Assembly: GCF_047495875.1 (NCBI RefSeq)
Contig: NC_092475.1
Span: 15,563,529 to 15,627,528 of the forward strand
Direction: 5' to 3'
Source: Pithys albifrons albifrons
Lineage: Eukaryota > Chordata > Aves > Passeriformes > Thamnophilidae
Length of the DNA: 64,000 bases
The notes below the pieces were generated by a model that saw nothing but the letters and a program-made list of their open reading frames with translations, searched no databases and was not told the origin of the DNA. Both the position numbers and the translations under genes were made by a program. Shown piece by piece: positions 20,899 to 34,600 of the stretch. Each line of letters opens with the position of its first letter. The stretch's first letter is position 1.

Positions 20899-23098
20899 AT
20901 GGTGAACCAGAGGCGCACAAAGCTGGTGCTGTCCCTATGCCTGCTCCTGGCCCTGTGGCAATGCTTCCGAGCCCTCATGGATGGCTTTGGCCCTGTCCAG
21001 TGGGCTCCCTCCCTCCACATCCCTGCTGCCAGCTGCACCATCAGACCCAACAGCTCCACATGGTTCAACGACCGCTACGAGGCAGCCGTAGGGCTCTTGC
21101 TGACGGATGCAGCCCATGAGCTCTCCTCAGATGTGGTTCAGTGGTGGCTGGTGAGTGGGGCCATGGGCAAGGACTTGTGGCTCTTCCCAGGTTCCTTGAA
21201 TCTGTTTGCAATGGGGCATGGGCAAGAATAGATGTGATGGGGATGAATTGTATGTAGGGATATCGACTCAGTTCTTTGTCTCCCTTAACTCTCACTGCCT
21301 GCTATGCTGTCCTGCAAATCCCATCTCCCATATATATCCAATGTCCTAATATCCCATCTGTTTCTTCTGTACTTTCTCAGGGCTCTGTTAGGAGGAGTGA
21401 GGCTCTGTCTCTGGGTTACTGGTGGGGGGGCTAATGCTGCATGTCACTGTGCTTGCTCCCATAGACCCTGCAGGGTCCCATTAGTGGTATCCAGCTCCAG
21501 ACCATAATTCGGCAACTCTTCACTGTCCTCCAAGCCCCAGCCAGTGAAATGTGGGACCGACCTCGCTGCAGGACTTGTGCAGTAGTGGGGAACTCAGGGC
21601 GGCTGAAGGGGTCCAGCCATGGGCTGCTAATTGATGCTCATGACTGGGTGCTGAGGTGGGTGAATGGCAGGGACTTGGTCTCTGCCTCTCTTCCCAGAAC
21701 GCTGGTGTGCCATAACCATGCTGTTGAAATCTGCCCAACACAAACCCTGTGATGGGATGGCTACTGACCCTGCTACCTGGAGCCCTCTGTTCTGGGGCAC
21801 ACACTGGTTCTGTGCTGCCTGTGTCCACCCTTTGCTGCTGGTCCAGGCTGACCTTCTGTCCCTGCCTGGCGAGTTGAGGACCAGCATGGCATGCACCTTC
21901 ATTTTGGGACACACCATCCTGCTGTCCTTTAGGATGAACAGAGCAAAGATCGCTGGCTTTGAGAGGGATGTTGGCACAAGAACAACCCATCACTTCATGT
22001 ACCCAGAGAGTGCAGTGAACCTTGCACCCGGTGTCCACCTTGTCCTTGTCCCCTTCAAGCCTCTGGACCTGCAGTGGGTGACCAGTGCCTTCTCCACGGG
22101 AGAGCTCACACGGTGTGTCAGATTTGGGGATAGCATCTCTTGTGCTGGAGATTCTGTGGATGTCACAGTGTGGTCTGGGGACCCTGGTGCCTCACTCGAG
22201 CCCTGGGACCACAGTGTTGGTGGGACAAAGGTTCTGGGTGCAGGTCTTTGTTGCACTTTGGGGTAGTGGACACTGACCTGCCATCCCAGGGCTCATACAA
22301 CCTGAAGTCCTACCCCCCTGTAAGAGGGATGGGGCTGTCCCCACTGTGAGGCCATGGGTTTGGCATGTCCTCTCCTTGAGCTAGGCCAGGGGATGCTGCC
22401 GGGTCAGCCCAAGGGACTGGGAGTGCCACGGGGTTTGGGGTGCCACAGTGCTGGGTGCTGGCAGACACAGAGACCCTCTGTGATCAAAGGGGTGGCCCCA
22501 GCAGCAGGAGTGCCACATGCTCACTGCTTGCCTCTGCTTTTGCAGCACGTACGTGAGAGTTAAGCAGTTCATCCAAGCCGACAGAAGCAAGGTAAGGGCT
22601 CTGTGGGCTCGAGTTCCCTAGGGGCAGGCAGGACTCTGCTGGGCTGGCTGTCCCACTCCAGCATGGAGAGCAGCTGATGGGTCCTCCGCTCCCCACTCAG
22701 GTGTTGATTCTGAGCCCAGCTTTCCTCAAGTACATCCATGACAAGTGGACACAGCACCACGGGCGGTACCCCTCCACTGGCTTCACGGCCCTGCTCTTTG
22801 CCTTGCACACCTGCCAGCAGGTGAGCACAGGCCCAGGCACTGCCCCCATATCACCCTGCTTGGTTTGTCTGTGCATCCCCAGGGTGCCCCAGCACCCATG
22901 CAGCGATGGCTCTTGCTGCCTTGTGCACAGGTCTCCGTGTTTGGCTTCGGAGCAGACAGTGAAGGGAACTGGCACCACTACTGGGAGAAAAACCGCTGGG
23001 CTGGAGCCTTTCGCAGGACAAGGGTCCATGACGCTGATGTTGAATTCAGCATTATTAACAGACTGGCAGATGAAGGCAGGATTTTATTCTACAAATGA
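20899..23098 (+). CDS. ST3GAL1/2-type beta-galactoside alpha-2,3-sialyltransferase (GT29)
   Basis: Six coding exons, 20899-21150, 21465-21655, 21933-22112, 22546-22591, 22701-22820 and 22931-23098, join in phase to 957 nt (318 aa plus TGA). Mammalian ST3GAL1 is 340 aa. Residues about 8-24 form the type II Golgi membrane anchor. Sialylmotif L spans [16 protein letters not shown] to [11 protein letters not shown]. Motif S is [13 protein letters not shown] to FGFGADS. Motif III is HHYWE and motif VS is HDADVE (H-x4-E). All donor-binding and catalytic residues I can judge are present, so it should transfer sialic acid from CMP-Neu5Ac to Gal-beta1,3-GalNAc O-glycans in the Golgi. The stem lacks the CxCxxC cluster of ST3GAL1 just before the WFN-x-R(Y/F) motif. 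It may be an extra vertebrate paralogue (ST3Gal8-like) rather than ST3GAL1 itself. Confidence 0.93.
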
Positions 23099-23687
23099 GG
23101 CACTTCAAGAAATTGAAGCCAAGCTGTTGGGTCAGGAATGGGCAGCCTCTGTACTGTCAGCAGCTGTTTTGGCTCCTTATCTTGTTGCTCCACTCCTTCA
23201 CCTGGGCTCACAGACCCTGCCACCCCAGGGTCTCAGTGCTACCTGTGATGGTCCCACCAACTGGGCACTGTTGGTGCCATTCTCCTGTGACACCAGGGAT
23301 GCTGCATTTAGCTGGACATAGGGTGGGCATGGCTCTGCCCATGCTGGTTGAGAGGGAGGAAGAAGAGATGGTGGGGCTGAAGGTGGGTGTGGAGCCTGTG
23401 AGCTGCTGTGCTGGCCCCATGGTGGCTATGAAGCCACTGAGTGCCAGGGGTGGACAGTGGCCACTCGAATGCGGTTGTTTGCAGACAGAGCTGACACTTC
23501 CACCCACAGATGGCTTCTTGGGGAGTTTTGTAATTGTTCTTTGGGCAGGGTGAGGGGGGCACGTCCCCTTCCTGTCTAACTAAGGAAGTATTTTTTGCAT
23601 TGTATCAAGGAAGAGTAAGAAGGGAAAAAGTGAAATATGCTGACAGAAGGCAATGGAATCAAATACAGCTGAAGTGATCTTACCTTG

Positions 23688-23693
23688 AATAAA
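23688..23693 (+). terminator. poly(A) signal of the sialyltransferase gene
   Basis: A canonical AATAAA lies about 590 bases after the stop, inside a sequence that then turns A/T-rich. Confidence 0.75.
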
Positions 23694-23719
23694 CTTTGAA
23701 AATGCATGTGAATCTGTTA

Positions 23720-25040
23720 CCTGCTTTACTTTTATCTGTTACTTAACATTTTATGTTGTTTTACTTTTTTACCCATTACAACTTTGAAAAGGGCACAGTT
23801 TAAGCCCCACCTGCCGAACAAGACTGAAGACCCTGAGGACTGAGTGGCCCAAAGGAGGTTTTTCTCCTCCAGAGCAGGGGTAGCAGGATGTCTCTTTATC
23901 ACTTTCAATCACAAAAATCCTTGAACCAGACTCAGCTTTACCATGGCTATTAGTCACTCAGGCTTTCAGTCTATTAACCAGAACTCTTGTACTTATAGCC
24001 TTCCAATTGATAGCAGGTTTGTATTATTTACCTAGTAGTGTCATTGATTTTGTGCCTTTCCAGGCACTTCTGCATCTTTGATTTCCCTTCTTTGTTATTT
24101 CCAGTTTCCTTTTCTGAGTGTATTGCACCTTCCCTTGATTTTCTCCAGGTGCTCAGCAGTGCTCTGGGAGATGCTCTCCAATGCTTTTCTAAAGTTTAAA
24201 AGTAATTGGTTTCTTATCAAGGACAAGTCAGCAGCTGACAACTGTTTCACTGTGGGTCAAACTCCTGTTGCATTATTTCCATCCACTTCCCCCTCCTCGC
24301 TATTCTAACAAATTTAGTTACAAAGCTGAGTGCTCCCATAAGCAACTGAAGTTGTTCAGTTCACTTTTTATTCCTGATGAAACATATAGATATTATGTTC
24401 CCTTACACTGCAGCAGTACTATATGATCCTGATCCAAAGAATTCATTAAATATCCTTTTAAAAAAACCTCCCACATTTAAAACAAACCTGGTTTTCAATA
24501 TTCTAGCTTGGATATTAATGAATCTCCTTACCTACACCTCAAATTACTTCTCTCCCTCGTTGAAAAAAAACAATTTTTTTCTCCCTAATCTACTAATTAA
24601 AAGAATCAACCAACCAACAAAACATACTTTGAAATGAATTATAAAACAGCTTTCTCTCTGCAGTATCTGATTCTGTGCCTGTCATGCTCTAAGTGCACTG
24701 CTAGATCAATTGCTTGGACTAAGATTAGTCAGTACCAAAGCAAATCAAGAGCTGAGATTTAAAAATAAGCAGCCTGTTTTACCTCAAGAAAAAGCAAGAC
24801 CCCACAAAATTTTTTTCCTCATTATTTTCAAATTTTTCACAATATAGTTTCACACATCAAGCACTTTACTCACTTGTGTAGATCAGTTAAAAAGAAAAAA
24901 AACCCATCCTCATCACAATCTTTACCAACTTTGCCACAATGCAGGTGTGTCTTTTAATCCCAATTCCAATTCAGTACCAGGATTAGTTCAAATAATTTAA
25001 TTACTCATCCAAATGCTTTACCAAAACAAACAGAGAATGG
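23720..25040. other. A/T-rich intergenic gap between convergent genes
   Basis: The sialyltransferase gene (+) and ERGIC3 (-) are tail-to-tail. This gap is A/T-rich with short homopolymers and no recognised coding or repeat signature. Confidence 0.6.
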
Positions 25041-25042
25041 AC

Positions 25043-25048
25043 TTTATT
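25043..25048 (-). terminator. candidate poly(A) signal of ERGIC3
   Basis: TTTATT on the plus strand is AATAAA on the minus strand, about 640 bases past the ERGIC3 stop codon. A second copy lies at 24367-24372 and could serve a longer 3' UTR. Confidence 0.55.
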
Positions 25049-25684
25049 TCAAAATATACACCACAGGGAAGTGAAAAAAACCCCAATCCAGTTTAAAAAT
25101 CAATTAAAATTCCAAACATCTTTTTTTTTCTTAAACATCAATTTGCGTCTTTCACAAGAAAAGCAATTGGGAGCCCCTCAGTACAGAAAGCACATCCAAA
25201 GTGCTCAGGCTCCCTATGTGGCCCAGTCTGGATGGAAGGCAAGGGATGTGATTCAGCACATTTTCACAGAGGTCTGGCATTAGCACACTCAGAAACATTT
25301 TTAAGAAGTTAAAAACCCCAGGTGGTGTTGCTAGAAAGCTTATTTGATGGCAACTTCAATCCATCACAGGTCTTCCAACAATGATGTACATTATTCCTGG
25401 AGACAAATAGAACTGGGGGACCACAGACTGACACAAAAGGGGTTTTACAGTAGGGTCTGCACAGCCAGATAAAATGGCTAATCTTTAGAGCAGCAAGGTT
25501 CAAGCCTTCCACCCACAAATTAGTGCCAAAGAATGAGGGGACAGTGATGCAGGAGTGGTCGGGGCCATCTGGAAATTCCAAACCTTTGCTCCTGTACTCA
25601 GAAGACCACTTATGTTTCAAAAAAACCTGTTTAATTCTCCTTAGAGTTTTGGGGGTTTTAGGGCGGGACAAGGTCATTGCTTAT

Positions 25685-28600
25685 TTATGTTGTCTTCCCA
25701 AGTTCAATTTTCTTCTGGATGGCACGTGCTGAGTGATAGATCAGGGAGTCAATGAAACCTGCAACTAAAAGTTAAAAACAAATGGATCAAGCCAGACATG
25801 CCTCAAAGAAAGAACAACTCCCAAGGAAAGAAAACACAAACCCTTCTATCAGTGGAAAGGAATCCCAGGTACCCCCCAATACAAAACAGCTGCTGCCCCT
25901 CAGAATAAAGTCCTCACTGCCTCAGGACAGACATGACCCAGCTTGCAGAGGTGAAAAAGTCAAACATTTTTCCAGAAAAAGGTCTCTCTTACAGAAGTAA
26001 AAATGAGACAGACTGAGTCATGCGTGTTTATTTATGAGTGAGAAGAGTCTGGAGAAGAACCTGATGCCAAGAGCTTTATGCCACATTGTTGCCCTGACCC
26101 AGCCTGCCAACGGGAGTTTTCCCATTTCTTGCTCATTTCCCAGTAAACTTAAAAACAAGCTTAAGAGCCCAACACCCACCTGGCTCCCCCCTCCTGGCAG
26201 ACACTTGCAGACAGCAAGAAAGTCCCCTCTCTTTTTCTCCAGGCTGAGCACCCCCAGCTCCCTCAGCTGCTCCTGGTGCTCCAGACCCTTCCCCAGCTCT
26301 GTTCCCTTCTCTGGACATGCTCCAGCTTTTCAGTGTCCTTGTTGTGAGAGGCCCAGAACTGGGCCCAGGACTGGAGGTACCTCAGCTGTGCCCAACACAG
26401 GGACAATCACTGCCCCGGTCCTGCTGGCCACACTGTTGCTGGCACAAGACATTTGCCTTAGTGGCCACCAGTTGATCTGACCTCTAGAATACAGAGAGTC
26501 TGAGCCTGGTGTGTGGCAGCAAACCTTATGAACTGGCTGTCAAACCCAGTCAGTGCTAGAGGGCACTTGCATTTGTCATGAAAGTATTTTTCAAAGCCTG
26601 TAAGAGTCACCCATATAGGAATAGGGTAAAATTCATTGCAGACAGAAATTCTGTTTACCAATATCAGGTTAATTGAGCATTGTGACACTTCAGGTTATGG
26701 GAAAACCTTGCAGATAAAGGAATTAAGTGATACAAGTATATGATACAGATGTTACATCACATGGTAGCTGGCTTCTCAGGGCCCTGACCACATCTCCAGG
26801 CTGGCCCTTAATAGCCACATCTCTGGCTATGAGCACCCTGGACTATTGCCTGGACAGCAAGGCTGCAGCAAGGCAGAGCCCTGTCCCATGCATGGAGCTG
26901 AGCAGACACTGATTAGCTGCTCCAGAAGCCAGCACTGAGAAGGAAGTGCAGACACTCAGATGGCTCTGCAGCAACAGCTTCTCCTCACAGGATGCTGTCT
27001 GGTCCCTGCAGAGCACTTGCTGGAGCTCTTGCATCTGGGAGCACAGTTTGAAAACTCGGAGATGACTGCACCCATGGCAACCTGGGTACACAGATTTTAC
27101 TGGCTTTGGTTCCATGTGAAATCAACTATCTGCTTACAGACCCAAGCTGGTCAAGAAAATTCATGAAGTGTGTGAAAACTGGCTTTGTTTGAAAACAAAA
27201 TGTTCTGTAGAGCATCAAAATGAAATATTGTGACAGGTCTACAGGTCTAATGAAATGCAATAGTATTACTCTTCTACATCATCTACAGCCTCTTGTATGA
27301 CTGCAGTGCTAATTACAATCTGGTGCCACTCCTGTGGCTCTGCAGAACAGGCTACATCCCCTCCTGAAGGCTGAAATCATCTCTCCTCATCCAACAGGAA
27401 TTTATTACCAGGCATGCAGACTTGAGAAAGAGTAAGACAGCAAATGTTTACACTTTAGAAAGAAACAAAAGGAGCAATACCTGTAAATATTCCTCCAACA
27501 ATGGCACAGACTCCAGTGAGAAAGTGAGTAAAGGACCTAGAATTTGAACGATTAGCAGGAGCTCAGGTAAGTAACAATTAACTAACAAAAACTAATTCAT
27601 AATTATCATAATGTTCATCAGCCCACATAAGTATGCATTACCTAAATACTCATAGCTGACATTTCACAGATTTAACAATTAAATAACCCCCAACTGGCTA
27701 CAGAATGGAGTTCTTAAGTGGTACTTTTACTGAGCAGCACTGAGTAGCATGAAGAGCAAGTAGTGAATTTATAAACCTAAAGGATGGACTTTTAATCCCT
27801 AAGATATTACCCATGCCTACCCAGCCAGAATGCATAGCAGGCTGCTGTAACACAAAAACTAAATCCCTAAGTACATGTGGATGCATTTCAAGATATGGAC
27901 ATTGCCTGTCCCTCATTATGAACCTCAGTGATCAGACAGCTACAACCCCTTCCACTCCCCTGCAGTTACAAGTCAGTGATCAACCCAGAGAGAAGAAAGA
28001 GGTTCCATACTGGCTGTGAGATGCAGAAAAGCTACAGGAAAAGCTGAGTAAGAACCAGTTGGACAATCATGGGGGCTGCTGCAGGTGCTGGGAAGATGGG
28101 TATGCTCTTTAAATCTAGTCTTCCCACTAAAAATTAATCTGAACCAAGAACTATTATATCAGACTTTGGCTCTTTGCACCAGTTCCCTTTTCCATGTTGA
28201 TACTGGATTAAAATGCTTCATGTAATAACAGAAAAAACCTCCATCCCTTACTGCTGTTCACACAGAGAGGAAGGGCCTCAGGGAGCACCTCTTCCTCTTC
28301 AGTGACCAGGAAGGATCTGAAAAGGCTTTCAGGTATTTGCACTGCCCTGTCTAAGTGAGGATGAAGTTCTAAGCTATATAAAATGACCAAACCAATGAAG
28401 GGTGAACAAACTAGACTGCAATGTCTCTTACCTGTGTTTCTCTGTCAGCTTCACCATCATGGGTGAAAGCTCATACAGCACAAACACTCCAGGCAGACCC
28501 TGGTCCCCCAGCAGCCCATTCGCGATCTTCTCATGTCGTGTAACTGAGAACTGGTTGGTCCTTACCACCTACAAAACAGGAAAGAAAGACAGCAAACACT

Positions 28601-31600
28601 GTTCTGCTAACAGGGCATGGGAGAGCTGACTAAAACATGGGTCCTGGGCACCACATCAGTGCAGTCCTGCCTACTCACTTGTGGGTGGGCTGAGAGTGGT
28701 TACAAAGAGCCATGAAGAGCTCTGTCAGGGTCAGGTCCATTTTTGCTACAGGCTATCAGGTAAAGTCACAGTTAGCCAAAGTATGAGGGAGGCATCAGTC
28801 CCCAGGCTGGACTATTTGGTCTCTGCTGGCAAGTAATGGCACAAGCTGTGCCTCTCAACTCCAAGTGCCTGTCATCCTCTGCCAACATGCAGTGCAGCTC
28901 AGCATGCTTCAGGAGACAGCAGTGGTGGCAGAAAGCCATATTTATTAAAGAGTGAGAAAAACCGGAATACATAAAAGCAGGACAGTGCCAGGGCTGTAGG
29001 AGGACACAAATTGCCCATCTTCACACAAACGAAGACCACCCTTCAGCATTCTTCTGTGCCCTGTCATCCTTCTAGGTGTTGTTCATACCAGTCCTACTCT
29101 TACAGCAAATCAATTAGTTTTCTGTAAAATGAAATTATGTTCTATCATCCCTAATAAGCTATCTGACACAAATTACAATCCAAGCTCAGAAAGACACTAT
29201 CCCAGTTTCTTTACAAAATTGCATGTTTGAGGGTCCCAAGCCCTCACCATACAGCACAGCCCCTGGTATCCATCTGGCAGCACACCTGGATCCACAGTCA
29301 CTGGCAGCATCAAGAATATGAGGAGAAGTGAAGGTTTTCACTTGCCAAAGCGACAGGAAAAAAGGTACTTACTTCACCATCTACTTTCCTATACACTGTG
29401 GGGACCACTTTGACAAAATACTGAAACATCATGGAAGCTATAAGCAAAGAGAGACACAATTAGTATCCACAATGAGCTGGAAAGCTTCACTGACAGATCA
29501 GGCAGACATGAACTGGTTTTCTTCAGCTTCTCAGGGAACATCTTGCTGCACAACAGCTGCTGCAGGATTACAAGGACAGAACTGTCTGACATGAGTTTTC
29601 CTTTTGCCAAAGTGAATCTTGTTCCTGTTCCAACCAAAACCAAAACCACAAGCATTTTGGTCTCAACCAAATGGAAAACCTTCTACAAACCAATTATCTT
29701 GCTATAGTTTTACCAGTAAAACTTCTTGAAAATTCTTATTCTAGTTCATGAAAATTCCTCTTTTTAACAACATAGCCCTAAGAAAACATGGCTCTAAATG
29801 AGTATCCTCTATCAACTGCAACTAAAACTGCTGTTTTTTTCCTGTAGAAGCTTGGGATTTATTGTATCCAGAGATGAAAAGGAAGATCTGGATCAGGGAT
29901 GAAAAACATAGGAGAACTCCTTCTCTGGTCTGTTGCCTCAGACCAGCCTGTTCCTCTAGTTCTCTTATGGATAACGAAACGCAGGACTTGCTTTGAAAAC
30001 CTATTTTCTATGAAATTTCCTAGAGGGGAAGATTATTCATCCATTTCTATAGCAGATGTAATTCTCACATATAATACCTTTGGCTGCAATAAACATAAAT
30101 TCAAGCTGTAATCTACTTCTCCCACTTCTTAACTGGAGCATGTCTTCAGTCCTAATTCTTCAAGGATTTGCCAATTGGTTATCTGAGGCTCAGGATGAAA
30201 AGCTTGGACTTGCAGACAGAATTTTACCAGCCAGCTCCAGGCCCCTCTCAGCCATATGCCATCTTCTTATTTTTCTGTACATTTCTGTACATTTTTTTGC
30301 ACTATCCCCTGATTTGGATACGAGAATCAAAATCTATGGTGGAAAATTTAAAGAATTAAAGGAAGAATTGAAAGAATGCAGGTAGAACTAACAATCCAAC
30401 TGCCACTTCAAAGCAAATTACTTTTTTCTCCAAGCTTTATAACATACAGCACCAAGTACCTGCAAAAACAAACTGCAGACTTCAGTGGATCTAAAATAAA
30501 TAACTGTGCAGTGACAAGTAAAGTGAGGTGAGGATCTTTCACAGAAAAGGCACACAAGCAGGCTTGTGGAAATAAACTCATACACAGCAGCAGCATGAGG
30601 AGAGAATTCCCTTTCATTGTGAAGCCAGCAATCTGGAGCTATCTAGAAAAGATCAGCAATATTTCAACTTCAGTGTACTCTTCAGGCTCCTACTGTTGGG
30701 TGTATCAAGGTCAGGCAGACACCATAGCTCTCTAGCAACCACTAATTACGCCTTTTTTATCTGCCTTGAATCTTCTGGTTCTCTCCTACTACATATAGGA
30801 GTCAGATAGGGCTCTCCTTGAACTACACCTGAGGTAGGCCTTTAATAATGATGTGCTGTACCTGCTGTTGTGCATCCATGAACACTGAACAGAGAGATCT
30901 TTCAGAAAGGTCACAGAATCAAAACACGTTGGTAGATCTGTTCCACCTGAATGGAGACAGCTGCTCCAGAAAGAGCACAAGGTGGAGGATTCCACATTCA
31001 ATGCAACACTGTCAGGGTTCTTATTAAAATTGGGAACTTTCCTCCTGTTCTGTTCTAATACTTATTAATACAGACACTTCAAAAGAGATTTCTCCCAGAT
31101 GGCTTTTACCTTGCTGTGCAGTGATGGCTGTCCCATCCAGAGGGTTCACAATGCCTGGATAATCCCTTCCAAATGAGAGGTGTTTGATAAAGTGCGTCAT
31201 ATTGATCTGAAACAGAAATGCTAATAACTCAAACAACTGCACAGCACACGAGGGGAAAGGTTAGGGGCCTAAAGTTCACCATTTTTCAGAGCACGGGTCT
31301 AGAACAGAGAAAGGTCCTTCTCTGCACATCCTAACAGTACAACACATGCTCTTCTCTTTTATTCATAGGAGATTTCAAGATGTGGAATTTCTCCTTATCC
31401 TGCTGGAAGTCCCCAGATGCCAGTCCCTGTACAGAGCAGGCTCTCCCACCCATTCCTCTCCCTGCCACAGGGGCACCAGGCTGTGAGCTGCCTCAGTACA
31501 CAGGTATGAGCACAATCTGCTTTCCTGCCAGCACGAGGTAAACTCCAACAGATTCAGATGCAGTTGTGAAAATGTCAGCCTTAGAAAGCCGGGAAGCATA

Positions 31601-34600
31601 GATTAAGGAGCAAGACAGGCTCAAGAAGAGGGGAACATGCTTGCCAAGCAGCATGCAGATGTCCCAGAACATTTTTCAGAGCCCTGTGTGAAAGCAGGTC
31701 CCAGGTTCTGCTCAGATCCATAAAGCCAAATGTGCCACAATCAGTACACCAGGATGTCAATGTGGCAATAGGAGGAAAATCCAAAAGGAAAACAGACCAA
31801 GAGAACTAGAACACTACCTTGGGACCACTTACATTATCAAGTCCAAAGCTCTGCAGATCATGAACTGCAACAGAAAAAAAGTTTAACATTATCCTTCAGA
31901 ATCTCACAACAAGCCTATCTGTCAACCACATTTTAACAATGTACTTTATAGCTATATACATATTCTAGCTATAAACCTCTCACTTCTATTACAGTCTAAA
32001 ATGGCAAGAAAACAGCCTTGGATCTGCAGGATCCTGGTGTTTATTAGCTTCATTTCATAGGGAGTCACATGTGTTGGCATGTGAAGTTGAGTTAAGGACC
32101 AGTTAGGAGGACAAAACTAATAGGAATAGTACAGTACCAGAGAAATTGCAGGGCAGCACTTGGGAAGGATCAGGCATCAACTAACCTGTTACACTTGATT
32201 TATGTCATGTGACCCATATTAACTGTTATGACTTCCCAAAACATCCCCACAGTGCTCTGCTATGCCTTCCACAGATAAAACACCAATTAAGTAGTTTTCA
32301 TAAAACTCCTCTCCAACAAGTGACTTACAACTCTGCAATAAAGCAATTTATATGCTCAGTTTCTAAAACAGTCTTCCACCAGACTACAGATTTATTGATC
32401 TTTGATCACTGAGGATTATGCTAAGCCCAGGGGTACATACTCTATGTTGCAGACAAATGTTCAGCTAGCCACAGCTTGCTTAACATGAACCAACAGGATA
32501 TTTAGCCTGCTTAGAGAAGAAACAGGAGGAGGCAACAGAACAGAAGATCTTCAGGACACTGTCACTCAGGACCAGAGACTGTTCTTTCTGGAGAAACAAA
32601 CACGTTTCTTCGGTTCCCTAATCACAACTAATTGCCCAGTCAGGCAAAATAAAGAGACCTGTAAAACATCCTAAGTTTGTCAAGAATTCTGTTTTTACAG
32701 AACCAAGACTTCTTCACTGTTTTTGGTTAACACAGTTTTAAACAACTGCTGTCTATCTGAAGAATTCTCCCCATCTTGCATTTCTGCCTTGAATGACCAC
32801 AAGGCCTCCTTAGACTCCGAAATTCAGTCCTGAACCCCTGAAAGGGGACTAACAACACTTATGGCCATCCACGGCTCTGTCAACAGACATGTGAAGACTC
32901 CAAGAAACCAAAGACAGCCACCCAAACACCACTTTTCAAACTGGGGGTGAATTTTATGGAGGAAAGCATCTTACAGGAGCACAGTGATAGGAAGATGATG
33001 AGTGGCAAAAGGATGCATTGTGAAGAAGGCAGTGAGGCAGGGAGCAACACAGGAATGGTTGCAGCTCAGGGAAGGAGTAAGCTAAGCTGAGAGTCTGAGA
33101 CCTCTGCCAGATGTTACTGACTAGAAACACCACATCTCAACCTGCAGCCACCACAACTGCCCTTAGAAAAATCCAATGGCTTACAAACCCTCAGAAAACT
33201 TCCTACGGACTGTTCAGAGATCAGCAGGCTTGGTGCATGAATCCTGAGCAGAAATTCTCTAGCCTGTTGTACAAATGAGATTAAATAAGATAATTCTCTC
33301 ATCTGACTTGAAAAGGCAGAAGTCCCTCCAACGTGTCAGCATCTTCAACACATTAGCTGCACAGTGCAGCTAAACATTTGCCAACACATAATCTCCAACA
33401 CTGAGGTATTAGAACCATTTAAGACAAGGATTCTCAACCTTTTCCATCTCATTTACCACAGAAGAATGACCTGGGATGGCTTTCCTTTTAGATTCCAGGA
33501 AATCTTCTCAAATCCCAGCCTACATCAACAGCTCCTCCCAAAGGAGATTTATGGGCACAGCAAATAACAGAAACTATGTTAGCTCGGTAGTAAAGTTTTT
33601 CGGAGGAAAAGAAGGATACAGCAACACTTACTCTCAACAGCGTGCACTGCAAAAACAAGCAGAGTAGGAGAGAAAAGAGAAATGTTCAGGTCCTTATAAT
33701 GAAAAGATACAGAGATTCAGAAGAGTAGTGTTTCAAACTCATATCAAAAAGGGGAAGAGTAACATCTTTGCTAGTGTACTTTCTAGGCCATATGAAATGA
33801 CTCCTTAGCTTGCTGAAGGACTGTATACAGTCAAGCAATCATATAAAGTGTAACAGAGAACCCAAAATGCAGGAATTAATCACCAAAAGAAAAAACACAG
33901 TGGGATATGCATCTATGTTAAGTGAGCTCTAAAGCAGCAAGCCAGACAACAATGCTGGTTATACTTAGATTCTTTTTCAGTCATAAGGTAAGAGAGAGGT
34001 CATTTTAGGAGCAGTCAAAGATATCCAGAAATGCACTCAAGGTTTACATTCACAACATATTAACATTCGAAGCTGGGTATCAGAGTTTTATTCTTAATCA
34101 GTTCTGTGCTACTTTCATCCCACCTAATGTACAGAGAAGGTAAAAAACCATGAGGCTGGTTTTGCTCACTCTGTTGCAACATCCCAACAAAGGTCAGTAC
34201 CAGGAAGGATGGGAGGCAGGGAAAATGTATGTTTGGACATTATACCTCAAGCAGGTTAAGGAAACTCCTTTTTTTCTTATTTCAAAAGCCTGTTCATGTA
34301 TCCTCAACACTGTGCAATATAGATATATATATATATATATAACACTAATCAGTAACTGTTATGGACTTACAGGGACTTACAGACTTAGGGGCCTCTGAAT
34401 CCTTCACAGAGCCCTTTTGATACCCTTTGCCCCATGTTATATCTCTGGTGATGCTTCTACAATAGCAGGGGCTTTGGTATGGAGCAGGTGTGGCTGCTCC
34501 AGAGGGCTGCTTGACAAATGTTAGGCATTTCCAACAACTTCAGCTCCGAGAGATGACAATGCAGTGACAAATGAAAATGTTGCATTTGAGGTCTCCAAAA

